From NCBI GenBank assembly GCA_947474395.1, contig CANJID010000015.1, positions 1 through 60,449 on the forward strand: DNA of 60,449 bases, written 5' to 3'. The notes beneath the pieces are model-generated. The model was not told the origin of the DNA, made no database searches, and saw nothing but the letters and a program-made list of their open reading frames with translations. A program made the translations under genes and the position numbers. Positions 16,701 to 26,025 of this stretch are shown here, one piece after another (the first letter of the stretch is position 1; every line of letters begins with the position of its first letter). This DNA comes from Caulobacterales bacterium. GTDB taxonomy: Bacteria > Pseudomonadota > Alphaproteobacteria > Caulobacterales > Caulobacteraceae.

Positions 16701-18830
16701 TCAACCCGAAATCAGGGAGAAATCCGCCACGCGCCCCGCCGCCTGCCCAATCTTGGACAGCAGACGCAGCCGATTGAGGCGAACCTGGGCGTCCGGGTCG
16801 TTCACCAGCACGTGCTCGAAGAAGGCGTCGACGGGCGCGCGCAGGGTCGCAAGGCTGGTCATGGCGCCGGCGAAGTCTTCGCTACCGAGCTGCGGCTCCA
16901 GGGTCGCGAGGGCCTTGTCCAGGGCCGCGCCGAGCGCCTTCTCCTCGGGCGCGGAGAAGGCCGCCGCGGCGGGCTCGCCGTCATAGGCCTCGCCCGGGTT
17001 CTTCTTCTGCTCGGCCTTGAGGATGTTGGTTGCGCGCTTCACGCCGGCCAGCAGGTTGGCCCCGTCGTCGGACTTCAGGAAGCCGTCCAGCGCCTCCACC
17101 CGCGCCACGATCCGCACCAGGTCGTCGTCGCCGAGGGCGAACACCGCGTCCACCAGATCGTGCCGCTTGCCCTCGTCGCGGAGGAGGACCTTCAGTCGGT
17201 CGGCGAAGAAGGCGAGGAGGTCTCGCTGCCGACTCTTTCCATCGCCAACGATTCCTCGAGCGTGAACAAAGTCGCCGCCAGCGGCCTTCTTCCGAGCAAT
17301 CTCTCGGGCGTCGATCTGGGCATCCACTTGGTCGACCGCAGTCGAAAACACGTCGATCAGCGGCAGCCGCACCGCATTCACGATCAATACCCGAATGGCC
17401 CCAAGCGCCGCCCGCCTAAGCGCATACGGATCTTTGGAGCCCGTCGGCTTCTCGTCGATGGCGAAGAAGCCCACGAGGGTGTCGAGCTTGTCCGCCAGGG
17501 CGACAGCTATGCTCACCTTCGCGGTCGGCACGGAGTCGCCGGGCCCCTGGGGCTTGTAGTGGTCGCGGATGGCGTCGGCGATCTGCGGCTCCAGGCCGAA
17601 CTCGCGGGCGTAGTAGCCCCCCATGATGCCCTGAAGTTCGGGGAATTCGCCGACCATGCCGGAGGCGAGGTCGATTTTGGAGAGCTTGGCGGCCTCGGCG
17701 GCCATCTCCGGATCAGCGCCCACCAGATCGGCAATCTCGCGGGCCAGGGCCGTGATGCGCTCGACCCGCTGGTACATGGTCCCGAGCTTGGCGTGGAAGG
17801 TGACGCCCTGCAGCTTCTCCAGCCACTTGGCGAAATTGCCCTCGCGGCGGTCCTCGTCCCAGAAGAAGCGGGCGTCGGACAGGCGCGCGGACAGGACCTT
17901 GGCGTTGCCGGCCTTGACCAGGGCGCCGCCGTCCTTCGGGGCGACGTTGGCCACGACCAGGAAACGGGGGGCGAGGCCGCCGGTCTTGGGATCGCGGACG
18001 GCGAAGTACTTCTGGTGGGTCCGCATGGAGGTGCGGATCACCTCGGCGGGCAAATCGAGGAACGCCGGGTCCATGTCGCCCAGCAGGGGGACCGGATGCT
18101 CCACCAGGCCGGCGACCTCGTCGGCGAGGCCCTCGTCCTCCACCAGCTCCAGCCCCTCGGCCTTGCAGAGCTCGCGCGCCTTCGAGAGCAGCGCGGCGCG
18201 GCGGGCGGCGGCGTCGATCTCGACGAAATGGGCGGCAAGCTTGGCCCGATAGTCGGCGAAGTCCTTCACGGCGAAGGGGGCGTGGTCGCTCCCCATGAAG
18301 CGGTGGCCCTCGGTCACGTTCCCGCTCTCGATGCCGTCCACGTCGAAGGGGACCACGGCGCCGTCGAACAGGCAGAGGATGCGCTTCAGCGGTCGCACCC
18401 AGCGCAGGGTCCCCGAGCCCCAGCGCATCGACTTCGGCCAGGGAAAGCCCCGCACCACCGCGTCGACCATCTCGGCCACGATCTCGGGGGTCGGGCGGCC
18501 GTTGCGGGAGAGGTTGGCGTAATAGACCCCGTCGCGCTCGACCAGCTGGTCCTGGGTCAGACCCGCCTTCTTAAGGAAGCCCTCCATGGCCTGGGGCGGA
18601 GCGCCGACGCGCGGGCCCTTCAGCTCCTCGGTGCGGTTGGCTTGACCTGCGGGCAGGCCCTCGATCACCAGGGCGAGGCGGCGCGGGCCGACGTGGGTGG
18701 TCAGGCTGTCGAAGGTGAGGTCAGCGGCGCCCAGGCGCTCGCGCACCATGCGCTCCAGGTCGCGGGCGGCCCCCGCCTGCATCCGCGCCGGGATCTCCTC
18801 GGAGAACAGTTCGAGCAACAATTGCGGCAT
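16701..18830 (-). CDS. glyS: Glycyl-tRNA synthetase beta subunit
   Basis: This is the beta subunit (709 aa) of the bacterial alpha2-beta2 GlyRS, which binds and helps charge tRNA-Gly. It begins PQLLLELFSEEIPARMQ and shows LVIEGLPAGQ, HQKYFAVRD and the C-terminal anticodon-binding DALRR-like region. Length is typical. About 200 bases at 17226-17425 use clearly more A/T-ending codons than the flanks, while the protein stays family-like. A palindromic repeat (18854-18978) separates it from glyQ. Confidence 0.95.
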   Translation of the reverse strand: MPQLLLELFSEEIPARMQAGAARDLERMVRERLGAADLTFDSLTTHVGPRRLALVIEGLPAGQANRTEELKGPRVGAPPQAMEGFLKKAGLTQDQLVERDGVYYANLSRNGRPTPEIVAEMVDAVVRGFPWPKSMRWGSGTLRWVRPLKRILCLFDGAVVPFDVDGIESGNVTEGHRFMGSDHAPFAVKDFADYRAKLAAHFVEIDAAARRAALLSKARELCKAEGLELVEDEGLADEVAGLVEHPVPLLGDMDPAFLDLPAEVIRTSMRTHQKYFAVRDPKTGGLAPRFLVVANVAPKDGGALVKAGNAKVLSARLSDARFFWDEDRREGNFAKWLEKLQGVTFHAKLGTMYQRVERITALAREIADLVGADPEMAAEAAKLSKIDLASGMVGEFPELQGIMGGYYAREFGLEPQIADAIRDHYKPQGPGDSVPTAKVSIAVALADKLDTLVGFFAIDEKPTGSKDPYALRRAALGAIRVLIVNAVRLPLIDVFSTAVDQVDAQIDAREIARKKAAGGDFVHARGIVGDGKSRQRDLLAFFADRLKVLLRDEGKRHDLVDAVFALGDDDLVRIVARVEALDGFLKSDDGANLLAGVKRATNILKAEQKKNPGEAYDGEPAAAAFSAPEEKALGAALDKALATLEPQLGSEDFAGAMTSLATLRAPVDAFFEHVLVNDPDAQVRLNRLRLLSKIGQAAGRVADFSLISG

Positions 18831-18853
18831 CAGACGCGGTTCCTCGGCTCAAC

Positions 18854-18978
18854 TCTGCCCCCTTTGGGGGAAGTGGCCGCGAAGCGGACGAAGGGGGTTG
18901 CAGGGCGCAATGGCATGGGGCGCGCGTTCCAGCCCCCTACCCCGGCTTCGCCGGTACTTCCCCCAGAGGGGGCAGAGT
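18854..18978. repeat. Inverted palindromic element, family 1, copy A (empty)
   Basis: Two inverted arms of about 50 bases each surround a short spacer. Each arm holds a CCCCC-loop-GGGGG hairpin, then a small hairpin with a GAA loop, then GAAGGGGG. The left arm small hairpin is CCGC-GAA-GCGG and the right arm one is CCGGC-GAA-GCCGG, so the stems differ but pair. The element lies in the glyQ-glyS gap, 24 bases before the glyS start. The same arrangement occurs at 41253-41371 and, around a DUF559 gene, at 35454-35929. Confidence 0.85.
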
Positions 18979-18990
18979 AAGAAGCGCCCT

Positions 18991-19872
18991 TCACCCCCGC
19001 GTCTCCAACTCGACCCAGGCGCTCGCGCAGGCTTTGCACAGGTCGCGGATGCGGCCGATGTAGCTGGCGCGCTCGGCGACGGCGATGGCGCCGCGGGCGT
19101 TCATGACATTGAAGAGGTGGCTGGCCTTCAGCACGTGGTCGTAGGCCGGCAGGACCAGGGACTGCGAGGCTTTCATGGCCAGGAGGCGCTTCACCTGGGC
19201 CTCCATGTCCTCGAACTGGCGCTGCAGGGTGGCCACGTCCGCGGCCTCGAAGTTGTAGGCCGAGTGCTGGCGCTCGTTCTCCAAGAACACGTCGCCGTAC
19301 TTCACGCCGGCCGTGTTGAAGGGCAGGTCGTAGACGTTGTCGACGCCGAACACATACATGGCCAGCCGCTCGAGGCCGTAGGTCAGCTCGCCCGCCACCG
19401 GGTCGCAATCGAGCCCGCCGACCTGCTGCATGTAGGTGTACTGGCTGACCTCCATCCCGTCGCACCAGACCTCCCAGCCGAGGCCCCAGGCGCCCACGGT
19501 GGGGTTCTCCCAGTCGTCCTCGACGAAGCGGATGTCGTGCAGGTCAGGGTCGAGGCCGATGGCCTTGAGCGAACCGAGATAGAGGTCCTGCATGTCGGCC
19601 GGGTTCGGCTTCAGGATCACCTGGTACTGGTAATAGTGCTGCAGCCGGTTGGGGTTCTCGCCGTAGCGGCCGTCGGACGGGCGCCGCGAGGGCTGCACAT
19701 AGGCCGCGTTCCAGGACTTGGGGCCGAGCGCCCTGAGCACCGTGGCCGGATGCAGGGTCCCCGCCCCGACCTCGGTGTCGTAGGGCTGCAGGATCAGGCA
19801 GCCGCGGCTGCTCCAATAGGCGTGGAGCGTCAGGATCAGGTCCTGGAACGACAGGGGTGCGGCGGCGCTCAT
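18991..19872 (-). CDS. glyQ: Glycyl-tRNA synthetase alpha subunit
   Basis: This is the catalytic class II subunit (293 aa) forming glycyl-adenylate. Recognisable segments are [18 protein letters not shown] at the N-terminus, [35 protein letters not shown] and [19 protein letters not shown]. Length is normal. It lies upstream of glyS on the same strand, separated by 160 bases filled by a palindromic repeat, so the usual tight coupling of the two subunits is loosened here. The fasciclin gene terminator lies just upstream. Confidence 0.96.
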   Translation of the reverse strand: MSAAAPLSFQDLILTLHAYWSSRGCLILQPYDTEVGAGTLHPATVLRALGPKSWNAAYVQPSRRPSDGRYGENPNRLQHYYQYQVILKPNPADMQDLYLGSLKAIGLDPDLHDIRFVEDDWENPTVGAWGLGWEVWCDGMEVSQYTYMQQVGGLDCDPVAGELTYGLERLAMYVFGVDNVYDLPFNTAGVKYGDVFLENERQHSAYNFEAADVATLQRQFEDMEAQVKRLLAMKASQSLVLPAYDHVLKASHLFNVMNARGAIAVAERASYIGRIRDLCKACASAWVELETRG

Positions 19873-19901
19873 GACGCGGAATCGGGACCGGTTAGGGGCT
19901 G

Positions 19902-19935
19902 AAAAAAGGACGGCGGACCATAGGGCCCGCCGTCC
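19902..19935 (-). terminator. Rho-independent terminator of the fasciclin gene
   Basis: On the minus strand a 9-bp GC stem (GGACGGCGG / CCGCCGTCC) is followed directly by six T residues. It lies 26 bases after the fasciclin stop and just before glyQ begins. This is a textbook intrinsic terminator. Confidence 0.9.
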
Positions 19936-19960
19936 TGTCGTTCAAGCGAAGTGGGGTGGG

Positions 19961-20605
19961 TTACGCCGGAGGCGTGAGCACCTTGTCCACCGGATAGATC
20001 ACCCCGTTGGCCGCGGCGACCTCTTCCTGCAGGACGTAGGCGTCGCCGACCTTGATGTGGTCGGCGGTGCTGCCGTCGATCTCGACCGGCTTGCCGATGG
20101 CGGTGCCGACCGGGCCCTTGGCGCCCTTGACCTGCGAGGCGGCGACCTTGGCGCCGACGAGGTGGTAGGCGACCAGCGCCTGCAGTTGGCCGGCGTTGTC
20201 CGGCTTCATCAGGTTGTCCAGCGTGCCGGCCGGCAGGGCCGCGAAGGCCGCGTCGGTCGGGGCGAACACCGTCCAGGTGCGGCCGGCGGCCGTCAGGAAG
20301 CCGGTCATGTTCACCGTCTCCACGGCCTTGAGGAAGGTCGTGTATTGGCCGGCGGCCTTCAGCTCGGCGACGACGTCCTGGGACGCGTTGGCGGTGATCG
20401 GCGTGAAGCCGGCGGCGCCGGCGTTCAGCACCGCCGTGATCGGCGGCGGGGCGGGCGCCTCGATGGTCTCCTGGACCGGAGCGGGAGCGGCCGGAGCGGG
20501 CCGGGCCGCGGGCCGCGCGGCCCGCGCGCCGGCCTGCGCCAGGCCCGGAGCGACGCCCAGGACGGCCACGGCCGCGGCGAGGGTCAGAATACGCGTCGAA
20601 ATCAT
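19961..20605 (-). CDS. Exported fasciclin-domain protein
   Basis: This 214-residue secreted protein has a signal peptide (residues 1-25), an Ala/Pro-rich linker (about 26-55) and one FAS1 domain. The domain shows the H1 pattern TVFAPTDAAFAALPAGTLD and the closing ANGVIYPVDKVL. FAS1 domains mediate adhesion and are often secreted in bacteria. AGGAGGAG seven bases upstream fixes the ATG at 20605, and the longer in-frame extension is non-coding. It is transcribed alone and ends in a strong terminator. Confidence 0.9.
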   Translation of the reverse strand: MISTRILTLAAAVAVLGVAPGLAQAGARAARPAARPAPAAPAPVQETIEAPAPPPITAVLNAGAAGFTPITANASQDVVAELKAAGQYTTFLKAVETVNMTGFLTAAGRTWTVFAPTDAAFAALPAGTLDNLMKPDNAGQLQALVAYHLVGAKVAASQVKGAKGPVGTAIGKPVEIDGSTADHIKVGDAYVLQEEVAAANGVIYPVDKVLTPPA

Positions 20606-20708
20606 GCAGTCTCCTCCTAGTCGGTAGCGATCTTTATGGCCCGTGGGGCGAGCAGCAATGAGGCGAGCGGCGAGAAGGACGACTTGTCGCGCCTCCCCCC
20701 GAAAGCGC

Positions 20709-21065
20709 TCAGCCCCGACCCAGGAAAACCAGTGCGGCCCCGGCGACAATAAGCATGAAGCCCACCAGGGTCGTCCAGTGCAAGGGCTCTCTTAGGTACA
20801 GGACGGAAAACCCCACGAAAACAACAAGGGTGATCACTTCCTGCAGGGTCTTGAGCTGGGAGGGAGAATAGACGGCGGCCCCCATGCGGTTGGCTGGGAC
20901 GGCGATGGCGTACTCGAAACCCGCGATCAGCCAGCTGATCGCGATGACCTTCAGGATCGGCACGCCCCTGAACTTCAGGTGCCAATACCAGGCGAAGGTC
21001 ATGAAGACGTTGGAGAGCGCCAGCATCCCCAAAGGGGCGAGGTGCAGCCAGGAAAGCTTGGGCAT
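20709..21065 (-). CDS. DMT-superfamily small membrane protein (DUF486)
   Basis: This 118-residue protein has four predicted membrane helices. The DUF486 patterns are MLALSNVFMTFAWYWHLKF near the start and KTLQEVITLVVFVGFSVLYL near the end. Members resemble half-size drug/metabolite transporters and probably work as dimers, but their substrates are unknown. The start ATG 21065 is chosen because the in-frame upstream part is not hydrophobic and not conserved. Confidence 0.85.
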   Translation of the reverse strand: MPKLSWLHLAPLGMLALSNVFMTFAWYWHLKFRGVPILKVIAISWLIAGFEYAIAVPANRMGAAVYSPSQLKTLQEVITLVVFVGFSVLYLREPLHWTTLVGFMLIVAGAALVFLGRG

Positions 21066-21711
<646 letters not shown>

Positions 21712-21740
21712 AACTGAAAAGACAAGGGGAACTCCGCATC

Positions 21741-23201
21741 ATGAGACATACGTCTTGGACACGGCGATTGGCGGGGCTTGCGCTCGCCGTCGCCACGGTC
21801 GGGCTGCTCGCCTCCGCGCCTCTGGGCGCCGGTAAGGCTTTTGCTCAGGACAACGCCGCGCCTGCCGCAGCCGCTCCGGCGGCCAACGCCACGGCCGCCG
21901 CGCCTGCCGACAACGCCGCCGCGCCTGCCGCCGCTCCGGCCGAGGCCGCTCCCGCCCCGGCCGCCGAAGAGCCCAAGCCCTGGGCTCCCGACACCGGCGA
22001 CACGGCCTGGATGCTCACCTCCACCGCCCTGGTGCTGATGATGACCATCCCGGGCCTGGCCCTGTTCTACGGCGGCATGGTCCGGCGCAAGAACGTCATC
22101 GCCACCGTGGCCCAGTCCTTCGCCATCACCTGCCTGGTGACGGTGATCTGGTTCGTCGCCGGCTACTCCATGGCCTTCACGACGAACCCCGACATGGACA
22201 TGAACAAGTACATCGGCGGGTTCTCCAAGGCGATGATGGGCGGGGTCACCATGACCAGCGCCAACTCGCTGGCCGGGACCATCCCCGAGTCCGTCTTCAT
22301 GATGTTCCAGATGACCTTCGCCATCATCACCCCGGCCCTGATCGCCGGCGCCTTCGCCGAACGGATGAAGTTCTCGGCGATGATGCTGTTCATGGGTCTG
22401 TGGTCGCTGGTCGTCTACGCCCCCATCGCCCACTGGGTCTGGGGCGGCGGCTTCCTGGGCGGTCTGGGCGTGCTCGACTTCGCCGGCGGCACCGTGGTGC
22501 ACATCAACGCCGGTGTCGCGGGCCTCGTCTGCGCCCTGGTGCTCGGCCGTCGTAAGGGTCTCGGCTCCGAGAACATGGCGCCGAACAACCTGGTCTTCAC
22601 CATGATCGGCGCGAGCCTGCTGTGGGTGGGCTGGTTCGGCTTCAACGCCGGTTCGGCCGTGGCGTCCAACGCCCTCGCCGGCCAGGCCATGCTCAACACC
22701 CAGGTCGCGACCGCCGCGGCGGCCCTCGCCTGGATGGTTGTGGAATGGATCGAGCGCAAGAAGCCCTCCATGCTCGGCCTGGCTTCGGGCGCGGTCGCCG
22801 GCCTCGTGGCCGTCACCCCCGCCTCGGGCTTCGTCAACGGCACGGGCGCCCTGATCGTGGGCGTCGTGGCCGGCGCCGGCTGCTACGCCGGTGCGGTGTG
22901 GGTGAAGCGCCTGTTCAAGTACGACGACAGCCTGGACGCCTTCGGCGTGCACGGCATCGGCGGCCTGATCGGCGCCCTCTTGACCGGCGTGCTGGCGGAC
23001 CCCGCCATCAACGCCCTGGGCAAGGACGCCACCCTGATGAAGCAGGTCATCGGCTGCCTGGGCACCATCGCCTGGTCCGGCCTGCTGACCTTCATCATCC
23101 TGATGGTCTGCAAGTTCACGGTCGGCCTGCGGGTCTCCGAGGAAGACGAAGTCGAGGGCCTGGACACCTCGCTGCACGGCGAAGCCCTGCACGAGCACTA
23201 G
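21741..23201 (+). CDS. amtB: Ammonium transporter
   Basis: This 486-residue trimeric channel conducts ammonia or ammonium. The cleavable signal peptide (to about residue 32) is followed by an Ala/Pro-rich periplasmic spacer (about 34-72) and then eleven membrane helices. The twin histidines of the pore are in YAPIAHWVWGGGF and FGVHGIGGLIGALLTG. The family signature FAGGTVVHINAGVAGL is present. The long Ala/Pro spacer is typical of Caulobacter-type AmtB. The gene is co-transcribed with glnK and ends in a strong terminator. Confidence 0.96.
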   Translation: MRHTSWTRRLAGLALAVATVGLLASAPLGAGKAFAQDNAAPAAAAPAANATAAAPADNAAAPAAAPAEAAPAPAAEEPKPWAPDTGDTAWMLTSTALVLMMTIPGLALFYGGMVRRKNVIATVAQSFAITCLVTVIWFVAGYSMAFTTNPDMDMNKYIGGFSKAMMGGVTMTSANSLAGTIPESVFMMFQMTFAIITPALIAGAFAERMKFSAMMLFMGLWSLVVYAPIAHWVWGGGFLGGLGVLDFAGGTVVHINAGVAGLVCALVLGRRKGLGSENMAPNNLVFTMIGASLLWVGWFGFNAGSAVASNALAGQAMLNTQVATAAAALAWMVVEWIERKKPSMLGLASGAVAGLVAVTPASGFVNGTGALIVGVVAGAGCYAGAVWVKRLFKYDDSLDAFGVHGIGGLIGALLTGVLADPAINALGKDATLMKQVIGCLGTIAWSGLLTFIILMVCKFTVGLRVSEEDEVEGLDTSLHGEALHEH

Positions 23202-23227
23202 TCCAAGTCACATCGCTACAAGGTGGA

Positions 23228-23258
23228 GGGCGGGACTTCGGTCCCGCCCTTTGCTTTT
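23228..23258 (+). terminator. Rho-independent terminator after amtB
   Basis: A perfect 9-bp stem (GGGCGGGAC / GTCCCGCCC) closes on a stable TTCG tetraloop and is followed by TTTGCTTTT. It lies 26 bases after the amtB stop and directly before the convergent ispE end. Confidence 0.92.
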
Positions 23259-23265
23259 GTGGAGC

Positions 23266-24156
23266 TCAGTCCGGCCAGGGCCCGCCGATGCGGCAGGGCT
23301 CGATCCACCAGCCGGGATGCTCGGTCGCAAGGGCGCCAGCGAAGGCCTTGGCCTCGCCATCCGTGCCCAAGATCGCGAAACAGGTGGCGCCCGATCCTGA
23401 CAGCCGGGCCATCAGCACGCCGGGCTCGGCCCGTAGCCGGTCAAGCACCCTCCCGATCACCGGCACGAGACCGATGGCCGGATTCTCCAGGTCGTTGCGG
23501 CAGGCGGCCATGAATGCGGTGGTCTGCGCCACGGTGGGGAAGGCGTCGGGCAGCAGGGGCCGATCGGCGGGCCGGCCGGGCTCGGCGAAGGCGTCGAAGG
23601 CGCGATAGACCGCGCCCGTCGGACAGGCGACGCGGGGATTGACCAGCACCGCGGGAAGCGGCGGGAAGGCCGGGCTCGCCGACAGCCGCTCTCCCCTGCC
23701 CTCCGAGATCACCGGGCGGCCCCACAGGCACGGGGGCCCGTCCGACCCGGTCGCGGCGGCCGCCGCCTCCAGCACCGTGTCGGGAACCGGCAGCAGCGTG
23801 TCGCGCAGCACCCGCAAGGTCGCCCCCGCGTCGCTGGAGCCGCCCCCGAGGCCGGAGGCGATCGGCAGGGCCTTGGTCAGGGTCAGGTCGAAAGGTGGGG
23901 CCGCGACGCCTGCCTGGGCTTCCAGCGCCCTTGCCGCGCGCAGCACCAGGTTGTCGGCGGGGGCCGTGGTCCCGAGCTCGCCCGCGAACGGGCCCTCCAC
24001 CGCGAAGGCGCCGGACCCCTCGGTGTCGAGAGTCACCCGGTCGCCCACGTCGGCGAAGGCCATCAGGCTGGCGATGGGATGGAAGCCGTCAGGCGCGGGG
24101 GCGCCGACGTGCAGGAACAGGTTGATCTTCGCCGGAGCGAACGCCGTCCGCCTCAC
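23266..24156 (-). CDS. ispE: 4-diphosphocytidyl-2-C-methyl-D-erythritol kinase
   Basis: This GHMP-family kinase (296 aa) phosphorylates CDP-methylerythritol in the MEP route to isoprenoids. The N-terminal PAKINLFLHVG and the ATP loop PIASGLGGGSSDAGATLR are diagnostic, and LSGSGATCFAI near the end is the third GHMP motif. Length is normal. The start overlaps the stop of the TPR lipoprotein gene by four bases, so expression is coupled. The same pairing of TPR protein and ispE is seen in related genomes. Confidence 0.95.
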   Translation of the reverse strand: MRRTAFAPAKINLFLHVGAPAPDGFHPIASLMAFADVGDRVTLDTEGSGAFAVEGPFAGELGTTAPADNLVLRAARALEAQAGVAAPPFDLTLTKALPIASGLGGGSSDAGATLRVLRDTLLPVPDTVLEAAAAATGSDGPPCLWGRPVISEGRGERLSASPAFPPLPAVLVNPRVACPTGAVYRAFDAFAEPGRPADRPLLPDAFPTVAQTTAFMAACRNDLENPAIGLVPVIGRVLDRLRAEPGVLMARLSGSGATCFAILGTDGEAKAFAGALATEHPGWWIEPCRIGGPWPD

Positions 24157-25973
24157 CGGATGGCGGTCTCCGAGGGCGCCTCCAGGCGGGCGGAAACCTC
24201 GTTGCCCCGCGGGATCGGCGCGGGCGGCAGGCCGGAGCGCAGCTTGCCCTCGATCGAGGTCTTGGTGGCGTCGTCAGGCTGCAGGGTCAGGACCCGGCGC
24301 CACTGGTACTCGGCCTCCAGCTTGCGGTTGACCCGCCAGTAGGCGTCGCCGAGGTGATCGTTCACGTCCGGGTCGGAGGGGACCAGCAGGACCGCCTGTT
24401 CCAGGTCGCGCACCGCCTGGGTGTAGTCCCCGGCGCGATAGCGGGCCCAGCCCAGGGAATCGATGATGGCGCCGTCGCGGGGACGCAAGGCGGCGGCCTT
24501 CTGCAGCATCTCCGTGGCTTGCTTGATGTGCAGGTTGCGGTTGGCCCACCCGAAGCCGAGGTAGTTCAGGGCGTCCGGCGAATTGGGGTTCAGCTTCAGG
24601 GCCTGCACGAGGTCGGCCTCGGCCGCGTCCCAGCGTCCCGCCCGCTCGTTCATCATCCCGCGCAGGTAGTAGAGCCGCCAGCCCGGGGCCGGGGCGGATT
24701 TCTTGATCACCTCGGAAAGCACGTCGACCGTCTCGCCGAACCGCTCGTTGGCGCGCAGCAGGTCGGCGTAGTCGGCCAGGGCCTGCAGGCTGTTGGGCAG
24801 GGCCTGGATGGTCTCGCGGGCCATCTTCAGAGCGCCCTCGGAGTCCTTCTCGTTCTGCAGGCTCCAGGCGAGGCGGCCGCGGGCCGTGGAATATTCGGTC
24901 GAGGCCGGACCGACGCGGCGGTAGGCCTCGCGGGCCGCGACCACGTCGCCGCCGGCGTTCATGGAATCGCCCACCAGCACCCAGGCCTCGTCGAGCTTGG
25001 AATCGAGCCGCAGGGCGAGGCGAAGGTACGCGAGACCGATGTCCGCCTGGCGCTGGCCCATCAGCTGGGCGGCCGGGCCGATCAGGGCCTGGGCGGCGCC
25101 CTCGCGGAAGGTCGGCAAGGGCGGGGCGGGCTTGTTGGCGGCGACCCGGTCGCGGGCGCTCCTCAGCTCGACATCCTGACGCTTGGCCAGAAGGCCGTCG
25201 TAGAAGGCCAGGGCGTCGGCGCGGCGGCCGCGCCGTTCCAGGAAATTGCCGTAGGAGGCGGCGAACACCCCCTGCCGGTCCACCAGGGCCTTGTAGGCGG
25301 CCTCGGCCTTGTCGGTGCGGCCGGCGATCTCGAGCAGCTGGGCCCGGCCGTAGGCGGCGAAGAGGGTGTTCATGGCCCGGTCGGCGCCGGGCGCCGGTTC
25401 GGCCAGGGCGACATCCCAGTCGGCGGCGCTCGCCGCGGCCCAGGGCTTCAGCAGGGCCGCGGCCGTGCCGTAGGGCGCGGGCATGGCGTCGCCCGACAGC
25501 AGGCTCTGGGCCTCCCGGCCCCGGTTGTTGGACAGGGCTTCGACGGCGCGGGTGATGCGGCCGAGGCGTTCGGTGGCGACATTGGCGCCTTCCCCCGGGC
25601 CGGGCGCGGAAGCCGCCGCCTTCTCGATATCGCCGGCCATGATGGCGGCCTTGAACGCCTGCTCGCGGAGCATGGGCGTCTCGGGGGCCAGCGCGCTGGC
25701 GCGGCCAAGGTAGTCGGCCGCCTCGCGGCTGGAGCCCTGGTCCAGGGCCGACAGGCCGGCCAGGAACAGGCCGTAGAGCGAGCGGCTCTGGTCGCCCGCC
25801 GGCTTGCCGTCGCGGCTGGGCTTGGCGGCCTCGACCGGGAACAGCTCCGCGGAGGTGGTGGGCTTGGGGGCGGGCGCGGTGGCGCAGGCCGACAATGCGG
25901 CGCCGGCGAGCGCCACGATCGTCAAGCGGACCGCCCAAATGCTGAGGCTTCTGGAACTGAGGACTTCGGCCAT
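24153..25973 (-). CDS. TPR-repeat outer-membrane lipoprotein
   Basis: This 606-residue lipoprotein has a lipobox LSAC at about residues 26-29. At least eight tetratricopeptide repeats fill the rest, clearest at GRWDAAEADLVQALKLNPNS, SPDALNYLGFGWANRN and GDYTQAVRDLEQAVLLVPSD near the C-terminus. TPR arrays form scaffolds for protein complexes, so a role in envelope assembly is likely but not shown. ATG 25973 is used because it begins the signal peptide and GGGAGGA lies upstream. A longer TTG start would only add Pro/Lys residues. Confidence 0.85.
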   Translation of the reverse strand: MAEVLSSRSLSIWAVRLTIVALAGAALSACATAPAPKPTTSAELFPVEAAKPSRDGKPAGDQSRSLYGLFLAGLSALDQGSSREAADYLGRASALAPETPMLREQAFKAAIMAGDIEKAAASAPGPGEGANVATERLGRITRAVEALSNNRGREAQSLLSGDAMPAPYGTAAALLKPWAAASAADWDVALAEPAPGADRAMNTLFAAYGRAQLLEIAGRTDKAEAAYKALVDRQGVFAASYGNFLERRGRRADALAFYDGLLAKRQDVELRSARDRVAANKPAPPLPTFREGAAQALIGPAAQLMGQRQADIGLAYLRLALRLDSKLDEAWVLVGDSMNAGGDVVAAREAYRRVGPASTEYSTARGRLAWSLQNEKDSEGALKMARETIQALPNSLQALADYADLLRANERFGETVDVLSEVIKKSAPAPGWRLYYLRGMMNERAGRWDAAEADLVQALKLNPNSPDALNYLGFGWANRNLHIKQATEMLQKAAALRPRDGAIIDSLGWARYRAGDYTQAVRDLEQAVLLVPSDPDVNDHLGDAYWRVNRKLEAEYQWRRVLTLQPDDATKTSIEGKLRSGLPPAPIPRGNEVSARLEAPSETAIR

Positions 25974-26025
25974 CCCCTGGAAAATCCTCCCTTTCGGGGG
26001 CGGGGGCAAGGGCGCTCCTCGCGGC

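Noticed and set aside
16668-18980. 770-codon frame opposite glyS
   Set aside because: Shadow frame; its composition mirrors glyS and its end runs into the palindromic repeat.
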